NCBI GenBank assembly: GCA_905200565.1
Contig: CAJKKX010000006.1
Location: 1-19,613 of the forward strand
Direction: 5' to 3'
Origin: an uncultured Lachnospiraceae bacterium
GTDB lineage: Bacteria; Bacillota_A; Clostridia; Lachnospirales; Lachnospiraceae
Length of the DNA stretch: 19,613 nucleotides
Below, piece after piece: positions 8,342-15,469 of the stretch. Each line of letters begins with the position of its first letter. Positions within the stretch are counted from its first letter, which is position 1. The position numbers were made by a program, and so were the translations under genes. Under the pieces are notes generated by a model. That model was given only the letters and a program-made list of their open reading frames with translations. It was not told the DNA's origin and searched no databases.

Positions 8342-9700
8342 TTACACCTCCTGCCTGCCAGGACTCTCCCTCCGCCGGACAGGATTCTTTGCCCGTCTTT
8401 TCCGCAAGCTTTGCATAATTCTGTCCATCATTGCTGTAATAAATGGAATACTGGAATAGCCTGCCGCTGGCGTAAACACTTCTATTTCCGACAGGCTGTA
8501 TTCACCGCCCAGGCCGATGTCCACATAAGCCGGATACTGTTTTGCCGTCCAGGTATTTTCCGTATTTCCATCCACGACTCTGTCCACGGTATCCTGATTG
8601 TAATTTGCATGAAGGTCTTTGCTTCCCCATGCAATATTCTCAGAATCAGCTTCCACGATCGCAGCTTTGTTTGCCAGAATCTGTATCTCGGCGAGCTGCG
8701 GGATGGACGTCTTTGCCGCATCGTTCCCGGCGGTAAACGTTACCTTTACATTCTGATATTCTGCTTCTTTTCCTTCGATTCCTTCCAGATCACTCACGGA
8801 AATCTCCGCTTTGTTATTTCCGGCGCCTGTTCCGATACTTCCTGACGTAATCTGTGCATATTCGGCGTCCCATCTGGTCTTACCAAGAATCGTATATCCA
8901 TACTCGGCCCCGGAAGCATCCTCCTTCATGGCAAGAACAAACTGACGGATCTTCTGATCCGTGTCGAGCTGCACTTCCACAAACGGAAGCGTCCCGCTTT
9001 CTGCTGCGATCTGATTGAAATTCTTCGTATGCAGCGGTACGGACGTCGTAAAATCATTATCCGCCGCCAGCTTCTTATCTGCGGATGCGTCAGCGCCTGC
9101 TTCCAGTAAAACCTGCTGTGCTCTCGTCACAGCGATATTTTCCAGCTCGACGTTCTCCTCCGCCTCGCTGTCCACATAAATTTCCGCCTCGGAAATTGCC
9201 GGCCAGAACTGGCCTGCCGCACCGTCCGTCAGCGGATTTGTCAGTGTCACATACAGATGTGACATCGCCTGCGGCGTCTCAAACACATACTCGTAGCCAC
9301 CGCTTAAAGTCGCCTTTTTTTCAGAGCCGTCCACCACGATCAGATCGCTCGTCACGCCGTTCAACGCGTATTTCAGGACGATGTCCATACTGCGGTTTGC
9401 ATACTGATTTTCGAATTTCAGAACCACCTTTTTCACGCATTTTGTATTCGATGCCGGCAGCTTGAATTCGACGGTACACGGCCATAATGCGCCGTCATTC
9501 ACCCACATGGTATTAATAAACATATTGGTTTCTTCTCTTCCGCCCTGTGCAGATGGCGCCGTAATCGTACATTCCGCGGCGATATTCTGCAAGCTGGATT
9601 CCCTGCCGTCCGCCGCCAGCGCCGTTGCCGGAACCGCTGAAAGCGCCATACAAAGAGCCAGCAAAAGGCATATCGCCTGTTTCCATAAGTTTCTTCCCAT
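8342..9700 (-). CDS. GH89 alpha-N-acetylglucosaminidase, N-terminal part with F5/8C carbohydrate-binding domains (frameshifted)
   Basis: 452 codons from an ATG with AGGGGGT (9705-9711) as ribosome-binding site. A signal peptide covers about residues 1-30 (ends ATALAAD). Three discoidin/CBM32-like (F5/8 type C) modules follow: about 40-180 (ending FWPAISEAEIYV), about 190-345 (ending IPQLAEIQIL), and a third from about 350 (NIAWGSKDLHANYN... VDGNTENTWTA... VDIGLGGEYSLSEIEVFTPA). The third breaks off mid-domain. After VFTPAAG the reading frame yields an arginine-rich nonsense tail ending at a TAA at 8342-8344, whereas the frame shifted by one base continues the domain (LFQYSIYYSNDGQNYAKLAEK...). 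Adding one base restores a single 1534-residue secreted GH89 enzyme. As written, the product would be a secreted sugar-binding fragment without catalysis. Confidence 0.85.
   Translation of the reverse strand: MGRNLWKQAICLLLALCMALSAVPATALAADGRESSLQNIAAECTITAPSAQGGREETNMFINTMWVNDGALWPCTVEFKLPASNTKCVKKVVLKFENQYANRSMDIVLKYALNGVTSDLIVVDGSEKKATLSGGYEYVFETPQAMSHLYVTLTNPLTDGAAGQFWPAISEAEIYVDSEAEENVELENIAVTRAQQVLLEAGADASADKKLAADNDFTTSVPLHTKNFNQIAAESGTLPFVEVQLDTDQKIRQFVLAMKEDASGAEYGYTILGKTRWDAEYAQITSGSIGTGAGNNKAEISVSDLEGIEGKEAEYQNVKVTFTAGNDAAKTSIPQLAEIQILANKAAIVEADSENIAWGSKDLHANYNQDTVDRVVDGNTENTWTAKQYPAYVDIGLGGEYSLSEIEVFTPAAGYSSIPFITAMMDRIMQSLRKRRAKNPVRRRESPGRQEV
8464..8476 (-). other. Frameshift site in the GH89 gene (one base missing)
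   Basis: On the minus strand the frame used upstream (first codon base at coordinates 1 mod 3) must change to the downstream frame (2 mod 3), which equals loss of one base. An extra base in the GCGGCAGG stretch would read VFTPAGRLFQYSIYY, a normal-length F5/8C strand. No slippery heptamer (X XXY YYZ) or long homopolymer is present, so this is a mutation or a sequencing/assembly error, not programmed frameshifting. The whole gene would span 5097-9700. Confidence 0.85.
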
Positions 9701-9756
9701 AATTACCCCCTTGATTTGTTTTTTGCAGAAAAGTTCTTCTTCTGCTTATCGTTTTA

Positions 9757-9785
9757 AGTATAACAAAGGAATGAAAAATGTTCAA
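9757..9785 (-). promoter_or_regulatory. Sigma-A-type promoter of the GH89 gene
   Basis: On the minus strand: TTGAAC (9780-9785), a 17-bp spacer, then TATACT (9757-9762). It begins 4 nt after the stop codon of the upstream membrane-protein gene and leaves a leader of about 50 nt before the ATG at 9700. This implies that the GH89 gene can be transcribed independently. Confidence 0.7.
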
Positions 9786-9789
9786 CTGT

Positions 9790-10155
9790 TTATGACAGCA
9801 TTCCTCCAATCATCCCTCCCCCCGCGCAAAGAAGAAATGTCGTAACCATCTGCATTGGCTGCGCCGTGATTCCATGCTTTACTGCCAGAGAAACAAGAAA
9901 CAGCAGTACAAAATAAGCGCTTCCGACTGCGAGTCCCCACAGGAATTTTCTGCTGCCGCACTGTTTCCCCGCGAAAAATCCACCAAGAAAGCAGGAGATC
10001 AGATAAACGGCAATAATGCCTATGGATACTTTCCCCTCATCCAGCTCAAACTGAAAGAGAAGAAACGTCAGCAAAAACAGTAAAACAACGGTAACTATGC
10101 AGGATAGAACCAACGATTTCAAGATTGCAGACAATTTCCATCTGCTTACATTCAT
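9790..10155 (-). CDS. Small four-helix membrane protein, TIGR04086-like
   Basis: 121 residues, almost entirely hydrophobic, with four predicted transmembrane helices (about 13-35, 43-63, 70-92 and 100-120). Glycine-rich segments (FLGGFFAGKQCGSRKFLWGLAVGSAYF and the end CAGGGMIGGML) match my memory of the TIGR04086 family of Clostridia and Bacilli. That family has no established function; I infer only an integral membrane location. The start is supported by GGGAG 9 nt upstream. It lies between the terminator of the upstream lipoprotein gene and the GH89 promoter, so it is probably transcribed alone. The only promoter hint is TATATT, with no convincing -35. No functional link to the glycosidases is visible. 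Confidence 0.75.
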   Translation of the reverse strand: MNVSRWKLSAILKSLVLSCIVTVVLLFLLTFLLFQFELDEGKVSIGIIAVYLISCFLGGFFAGKQCGSRKFLWGLAVGSAYFVLLFLVSLAVKHGITAQPMQMVTTFLLCAGGGMIGGMLS

Positions 10156-10220
10156 AATGATACGCTCCCATTCACTCTTTGTCCCTTGAGAAAATATATG
10201 CCGCCTGTTTTCCGGTTATG

Positions 10221-10272
10221 CGCGGCAGAAAAAAGACTGCCGCGGAATTTTTTTACTTCTTCCACGACAGTC
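10221..10272. terminator. Overlapping, opposed intrinsic terminators after the lipoprotein gene
   Basis: Minus strand: a 13-bp stem formed by 10260-10272 and 10235-10247, with two G-U pairs and a 12-nt loop, followed by TTTTTT (10229-10234). This is a textbook terminator starting 8 nt after the lipoprotein stop. Plus strand: CGCGGCAG (10221-10228) pairs perfectly with CTGCCGCG (10237-10244) and is followed by GAATTTTTTT. The two hairpins share the 10235-10244 segment, so each strand uses a different fold. Confidence 0.8.
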
Positions 10273-10279
10273 CACTGAT

Positions 10280-10699
10280 TTACCGGATCATAAACTGCAC
10301 CAGTTCCATCTCTTCATTAAAGGCGATGCTGAACACGATTTCCCCGTTCGCATAAGTCCCTTCGATAATGGCCCCTCCATATCTGGTTCCCGTTGCCTTA
10401 TCCTCATTTCCTACAATATCTACATCCGAAATTTCCTGAAACGCTCCTTTTTCATCCAGAATCGGATCACAGCTCTCTTCAAACTGTTCCACCGTATTTT
10501 TTTCTTTCAGATTCGCATCTCCTCTGTCAATGATTCCCTGATAATCTCTCTTATTAAACAGATCAACCAGCTTTTCCCCTTCTTCTCTTACCACGGCCTC
10601 ATCAAAAGAATCCGGAAGTTTTTCTTTCTGATTGCATCCGGTCAGGCAGACCGCTCCCAGAAAGATCAATGCCATAGACTTCACAATTGCTTTTTTCAT
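10280..10699 (-). CDS. Small secreted lipoprotein, DUF3887-like
   Basis: 139 residues from the ATG at 10699. An in-frame ATG at 10735 would add 12 residues (MVKNKADKRNSR) and overlap the GH2 gene by 14 nt. I prefer 10699 because AAAAGGA lies 7 nt upstream and it gives a classical lipoprotein signal peptide (MKKAIVKSMALIFLGAVCLTGC, lipobox LTG-C22). The mature part is a compact alpha/beta domain: EEGEKLVDLFNKRDYQGI, then FEESCDPILDEKGAFQEI, then strands ending ELVQFMIR, as in DUF3887 (an NTF2-like fold with no known activity). The gene directly follows the GH2 stop (10722) and ends at a strong terminator, so it is cotranscribed with GH2. A role in binding or anchoring at the surface is possible but unproven. 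Confidence 0.8.
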   Translation of the reverse strand: MKKAIVKSMALIFLGAVCLTGCNQKEKLPDSFDEAVVREEGEKLVDLFNKRDYQGIIDRGDANLKEKNTVEQFEESCDPILDEKGAFQEISDVDIVGNEDKATGTRYGGAIIEGTYANGEIVFSIAFNEEMELVQFMIR

Positions 10700-10721
10700 T
10701 CTGCTATTCCTTTTATCTGCT

Positions 10722-13700
10722 TTATTTTTTACCATATATGCTGCCTTTTCCGACGCCGGCTTTCTTCATTCTCTTCTTCAGATTACTTACCTGCTTTTTC
10801 GCCATCTTTTTCGGCACTAGGATTCTGCATTTTGCTGAAATTCCTTTGAATGCCTGCTTTCCGGCCTTTGGAGCCTTCATCACCTGGAAGGTTATCTTTT
10901 TCAGCTTTTTGCATTGGAAGAAACTCTTCTGTCCGATTGTGGTAACATTTTTCCCGATCACAAGGGTTTTCAGCTTCGCATTCTTCTGGAACGCTTTCGC
11001 AGACACCGACGTAACTTTAAAGACATAACCATTTAACTTCACGGTCGCCGGAATCTTCACAGAAACCGGATTCTTTTTCGCAGCTTTTACGACTGCCACC
11101 GTCCCTCCTGCCGCAGAGGCTTTCGTCACACGGTAAACCAGTTTTCCGTCCTTCCAGACCGAACCTTCCGCCGGTACCTGCACTCTCGGCGGATCATGCG
11201 GTTCCTCCGTTCCGCTGTTCTTTTCGTAAAGCGTAACTGTAATCTGCGCTTTCTGCGCAGCGCCAAACGCAATGCCGGGAATCTGTGCCACTTCTCCGGT
11301 GAGAACTATCGTTCCCGCCTTCGCACTGTTGTAATCCTTACGATTCCAGGTCACAGGAAGCGTCATAGATGTTCCATCCTGTAACTGAACCATAACTTCT
11401 CCCGGCAGTTTTAAATTTTCAAACGCAGTACCTGCCGCAGCCTGAATGCCTTCCGGCTGAATGATTGTCTTTATCTCTCTCGGCTCTGTCTCCGTACCAT
11501 AAACGCTGAACAGCCCGAATCCCTGTCCTTCGGCATGTCCTGCCGGCAAGGTCACACGCACATATCTTGCCGTGCCTTCCACCATTTCATAAGGCTGAAT
11601 CTCACTGTTTCCTTCTGCGCTTCTGTCTACGACTGTCTCCCATGTCTTTCCATCCACGGAAATATCAATCCGGTATCTGTGCTCCTCCAGGGCATTCCAG
11701 GTCATCTGCACATTGTCCAGATCATAAAGCCCGTTCATATCCACATACCACCAGGCTTCCCCCTGGCCTTCCGGATACCAGTACCATCCCGGCACTCCAT
11801 TGTTTCCGTCTTCGGGTTTCGATCCGGCCTTGCTTGAGGAAGCGAACGCCGCCTTCTCCCTGGCTGTATTCGTCAGATGATACTCCGTTTTTTCTCCATA
11901 AGCCGCGATTTCCCGGATTGCCGGCCATTGGCTTGCAGGATTCTTTGTTGAAATATCATAAATTCTCAAGTACTGTACAATCTCGTCCAGACTGATTTCG
12001 GCAAGCTGGCCAAAACCTGCTCCTTGCCTGAAATCCTGAATGTCTCTGTAATGCTTTCCATCGATAGAGCCCTGTAAGACAAATTTATATTCTGCATCCG
12101 CTTTTTCAAACAGCACATTCACATCGGAAAGATGGTAGGTTCCCTTTAAATCCACCTGAATCCAGTGTCCTGTTGTTCCTGCTCCTCCCCGTGCGCACCA
12201 GAGAGTATCCGTATTTCCGTCTACTGCATATTCTGCTTTTTCCTGCCCGTTTCCTCCGGTATTGACCGAGCTTGCCGACACCGGCTTATTCATGGCAACG
12301 TTTTTCGCATCTCCGGTTCCGGAAACCTCACGCAATACCGCCCATTCTCCGTTAGACGCCTGTGTAAAGCTGATTCTGACATAACGTCCCTTTACCGGCT
12401 CGTCAAAAAAGAGATCGGTATCCGCGCTTCCCATGCTGCGGTCTGCAACGATATGCTCTGTATAATTGGCGTCCGTCATCGGTTCATCTGAAACCGCAAC
12501 GGTATAATAATAATTTGCTCCCGGTGTTTCAAAAGACAGGCTCATGCTTTCCAGTGTATGCTCATCCCCCAGGTCAGCTTCCCACCACTGCGGATAGCTG
12601 CCGCTGGAAGCGCACCACTTTGTATTTTCATCCCCGTCATTCGCATTTTCCTTCTGCTCTACGGTGCTTCCTGATATGTTTTCTGTGCTTGCTCTGGAAG
12701 CTTTTCCCCGGAAAATATTCACCGCTTCTTTTCCGGACTCTGCATATTCATCCGCATCTCCGCCTTCCGGCGCTTCATCCAGACCACTTACCGGCTCTGT
12801 CGGAATCACGATCTCCGCCGTGCGCAGCCCGTCAGCCGAAGCTCTCAGACGGATATCTCCGCTTCCACGCTTACTCTTTACCCAGACCGCAAGCTGCCCG
12901 CCTTTTGTCGTGATCGTCTTGGGTCCCACGACCAGGCCAGGGCCTTCCGTTTCCAAGTCTACATCCATATAAGCATCTGTCACTACCGTACCGGCCTCGT
13001 CTGTAATATCGATCCAGACCAGTTTCGCACTGCTTCCATCCAGCGAAACCGCAGCATCGCTCTCCGGCCGGAGCGCCACGGTACTCGCCTGTCCCGGCGT
13101 CCTTCTGATATACTCTGCCGCTTCTTTTCCATTAATTTTTCCGACTGCCCTGAGCTCGCCTGCTTCATACTGATCCAGTTCAAATGTAATCGGGGCGTTC
13201 TGAAGGCTGTCGGCGCTGATTTCTTTTCCTTTCCCGTTTGGATAATTCATCGGATCTACATCGCCATGCGGTCCCCAGATCGTCGTATCGTGTCCCTTTT
13301 CGCCCAGTGATTTTCCATTTAAAAACAGCTCTACCGTATCACAGTTACTAAAAATACGTACTTCCGTATCTGCCTTGTCGTCCCATGCGTTCGCGATAAA
13401 TACCATAGGGCCGCTCTCCAGACCATATTCCGTCAAATCTGTGTCCGCGCTTCTCTGACTCCGGAAGAAGTATGCCCCATACTTTGGAATCCGGTAAAGA
13501 TCTACCACGCCGCAGCATGTCAGGATTCCGCTGTCAAACCCGGCATAATCCGCATAATCCCAGTACATGGACGCCGCAAGCCACTGTGCCCCCCGCGAGC
13601 GGTTTGTCTGCACGCTCTCCTGTATATTGTCGGCCTGCACCAGCATTCCCTCGTCGCCGCCTCTTACTCTGAAATTATTTTCTGCTTCTCTGGTAACACG

Positions 13701-15275
13701 GGTAGTAGAGGAGGAACCGCCATAATTCCAGTCCCCATACTCCGCGATAATCATCGGTTTATTGGCATACGCCGGATTTTCTGCGCCATAACCGCTGTTT
13801 CTGAAAATTCCCGCCTGCGGTGTGGAAAGTCCGATATCCCACGCTTCCCAGCTTATACATCCCGCCGTATACGCATAGCTCTGTCCATCTGCGGGATACT
13901 CCTCCTTGGCGATGCGGTTCATCTCTGACGCCCACGCCGAAGTATAATGGCTCTCATTCAGGCTTGTCTCCCATGCCACGATACATGGATGGTTTCTCTT
14001 ATGCCGGATGTCCGTCCGCAGTTCCCGGTACGTACTCTCCTTAAATGCGTCCGTATTGTTGAAATACTGCCAGCCGGAAGCACATTCCAGAACCATGACG
14101 CCATATTTATCACAGGCGTCGTAATAAGCCTGCCGATGCGGGTAATGCGACATACGCATAAAATCAAAGCCATTTTCTTTAAAGCGCTTCACTTCTTCAT
14201 AGATTGCATTATCCGGCGCCGCATTTCCAAACATATACGTTTCTTCATGGAGATTTGCGCCGCTTACATCCATCTTTTCATCATTGATATAAATGCCGTC
14301 TCTCTTCCACTCCACTTTCCGGATTCCGTAAGAAGTCTCCTGTACATCTTTTACGACGCCTCCTGCCCTGACCGTGGAACGTACCGTATACAAATTCGGT
14401 GTGTTCGGCGACCACAGTCTTGGATTCGATACCGTCATGGACTGTTCAAAGGTTTCCGCGCGTCCGGCTCCAAGCTCCATCCGGTCCTCTTTTTGTGCCG
14501 CTACCGTTCCATCCGCATCCAGAAGCTCCGTCAGAAGCGTCACTTCTTCTTTTCCACTCGTTTCATTTTCCACATGCGTCTTTACCTTCAGCGTCGCTTC
14601 CTCCCTGCTGACGCCGGGCGCAGTAATGAATACGCCGCCGCCCGCCGTGACGTCAGCTTCTACCGCATCCGTGATATGCAGTCCGTCCGTCACTGTCAGA
14701 TAAGAATTTCCATAGATTCCCCCAAAATACTGAAAATCCGGCACGTCCTTTCCTGGTGCAAAGGATTGGTTCGCACGGCTGTCTGCCTTGACTGCAATCA
14801 CATTCTCCTCTCCATACCGAACCTTCTCGCTAATATCAATCACAAAAGGAATGTAGCCTCCCTCATGGGTCCATACAAGAGCCCCATTGATATACACATC
14901 CGCTTTCTGCATAATTCCTTCAAAAGTCAGAAACAGCTTTTTCCCTCTCAGGTTTTCGTCTATTGAAAAATGTTTCCGATACCAACTGATTCCGAGATAC
15001 GCATCCTTATTTTCCGCCGTGTAGAAGGTAGTAGAATGCGGAAGATTTACATATCCCCATTTCCGATCTTCAAATTCCTTTTTGTCCGCATCCTGCACGT
15101 CACCTTTCTTATAACGCCAGTCCGTGTTAAAAGAAATGGTTTCCCTCGTCTGTTCTTCCTGCAAAGCTGTCGACGCCACAGGCACGTCTTCTGCTTTTAC
15201 TTTTCCATTCCCCACACTCAACCCGGAAACTGCCAGGGTAAACGCCAGCAGGGAGGCTAATACACGCTTTTTCAT
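10722..15275 (-). CDS. Large secreted GH2-family glycosidase (beta-galactosidase-like), multidomain
   Basis: 1517 residues. Signal peptide about 1-28. The GH2 N-terminal jelly-roll domain (about 44-200) shows WRYKKGD, NLPHSTT, YLGISWYRKHF and GGIYGNSYL. An Ig-like domain spans about 205-318, and the TIM barrel about 320-610. NLHEETY and RMSHYPH are typical barrel motifs. The putative acid/base is E441 in TSLNES, and the putative nucleophile is E512 in IIAEYGDW. Next come GH2 C-terminal beta domains (DUF4982-like, about 620-825), three F5/8C (CBM32-like) modules (about 850-988, 992-1128 and 1135-1262), a Big_4 Ig-like module (about 1268-1352) and a lysine-rich BspA-type leucine-rich repeat tail (about 1370-1517). 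No LPXTG motif. GH2 members release terminal beta-galactose, glucuronic acid or mannose; beta-galactosidase is the best guess. The start is supported by TAAGGAGATG (15281-15290). Confidence 0.93.
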   Translation of the reverse strand: MKKRVLASLLAFTLAVSGLSVGNGKVKAEDVPVASTALQEEQTRETISFNTDWRYKKGDVQDADKKEFEDRKWGYVNLPHSTTFYTAENKDAYLGISWYRKHFSIDENLRGKKLFLTFEGIMQKADVYINGALVWTHEGGYIPFVIDISEKVRYGEENVIAVKADSRANQSFAPGKDVPDFQYFGGIYGNSYLTVTDGLHITDAVEADVTAGGGVFITAPGVSREEATLKVKTHVENETSGKEEVTLLTELLDADGTVAAQKEDRMELGAGRAETFEQSMTVSNPRLWSPNTPNLYTVRSTVRAGGVVKDVQETSYGIRKVEWKRDGIYINDEKMDVSGANLHEETYMFGNAAPDNAIYEEVKRFKENGFDFMRMSHYPHRQAYYDACDKYGVMVLECASGWQYFNNTDAFKESTYRELRTDIRHKRNHPCIVAWETSLNESHYTSAWASEMNRIAKEEYPADGQSYAYTAGCISWEAWDIGLSTPQAGIFRNSGYGAENPAYANKPMIIAEYGDWNYGGSSSTTRVTREAENNFRVRGGDEGMLVQADNIQESVQTNRSRGAQWLAASMYWDYADYAGFDSGILTCCGVVDLYRIPKYGAYFFRSQRSADTDLTEYGLESGPMVFIANAWDDKADTEVRIFSNCDTVELFLNGKSLGEKGHDTTIWGPHGDVDPMNYPNGKGKEISADSLQNAPITFELDQYEAGELRAVGKINGKEAAEYIRRTPGQASTVALRPESDAAVSLDGSSAKLVWIDITDEAGTVVTDAYMDVDLETEGPGLVVGPKTITTKGGQLAVWVKSKRGSGDIRLRASADGLRTAEIVIPTEPVSGLDEAPEGGDADEYAESGKEAVNIFRGKASRASTENISGSTVEQKENANDGDENTKWCASSGSYPQWWEADLGDEHTLESMSLSFETPGANYYYTVAVSDEPMTDANYTEHIVADRSMGSADTDLFFDEPVKGRYVRISFTQASNGEWAVLREVSGTGDAKNVAMNKPVSASSVNTGGNGQEKAEYAVDGNTDTLWCARGGAGTTGHWIQVDLKGTYHLSDVNVLFEKADAEYKFVLQGSIDGKHYRDIQDFRQGAGFGQLAEISLDEIVQYLRIYDISTKNPASQWPAIREIAAYGEKTEYHLTNTAREKAAFASSSKAGSKPEDGNNGVPGWYWYPEGQGEAWWYVDMNGLYDLDNVQMTWNALEEHRYRIDISVDGKTWETVVDRSAEGNSEIQPYEMVEGTARYVRVTLPAGHAEGQGFGLFSVYGTETEPREIKTIIQPEGIQAAAGTAFENLKLPGEVMVQLQDGTSMTLPVTWNRKDYNSAKAGTIVLTGEVAQIPGIAFGAAQKAQITVTLYEKNSGTEEPHDPPRVQVPAEGSVWKDGKLVYRVTKASAAGGTVAVVKAAKKNPVSVKIPATVKLNGYVFKVTSVSAKAFQKNAKLKTLVIGKNVTTIGQKSFFQCKKLKKITFQVMKAPKAGKQAFKGISAKCRILVPKKMAKKQVSNLKKRMKKAGVGKGSIYGKK

Positions 15276-15313
15276 TCTCTCATCTCCTTATGCAAAATAA
15301 ATTTCTTACCCAT

Positions 15314-15342
15314 ATTCTACTATCTGCCCTCTATTTATTCAA
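15314..15342 (-). promoter_or_regulatory. Sigma-A-type promoter of the GH2-lipoprotein operon
   Basis: On the minus strand: TTGAAT (15337-15342), a 17-bp spacer, then TAGAAT (15314-15319), with a short leader of about 30 nt to the ATG at 15275. The rest of 15276-15417 shows no gene. Confidence 0.7.
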
Positions 15343-15417
15343 TCCTTTTTTCACAAAAACTGCCCGTTCTTTTCTATTCCGGCGCCCCCGCGGCCGCATC
15401 CCAGCTATAAAAAATGA

Positions 15418-15452
15418 AGGGACATTCCAAAATCGTGCATTGGAATATCCCT
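15418..15452. terminator. Intrinsic terminator of the C69 dipeptidase gene
   Basis: AGGGACATTCCAA (15418-15430) pairs with TTGGAATATCCCT (15440-15452): a 13-bp stem with one imperfect pair and a 9-nt loop. On the minus strand it is followed by TCATTTTTTATAG. It starts 17 nt after the dipeptidase stop and separates that gene from the GH2 promoter. Confidence 0.85.
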
Positions 15453-15469
15453 TTCTCTTTCTTTAATTT

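Noticed and set aside
8330..8344. Independent start of the catalytic GH89 gene at GTG 8330, giving a natural two-gene arrangement
   Set aside because: No ribosome-binding site; the frame continues upstream as the second half of an F5/8C domain, so the GTG is an internal valine codon.
8455..8490. Programmed -1 ribosomal frameshifting in the GH89 gene
   Set aside because: No slippery heptamer and no evident stimulatory hairpin or internal Shine-Dalgarno at the required distance.
13947..14966. Long plus-strand reading frame (339 codons) inside the GH2 gene
   Set aside because: It lies antisense to well-conserved GH2 coding sequence, its product is unlike any known domain, and there is no ribosome-binding site or promoter.
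5097..15275. Sortase (LPXTG) or S-layer anchoring of the GH89 and GH2 enzymes
   Set aside because: No LPXTG motif with following hydrophobic helix, and no SLH repeats, at either C-terminus.
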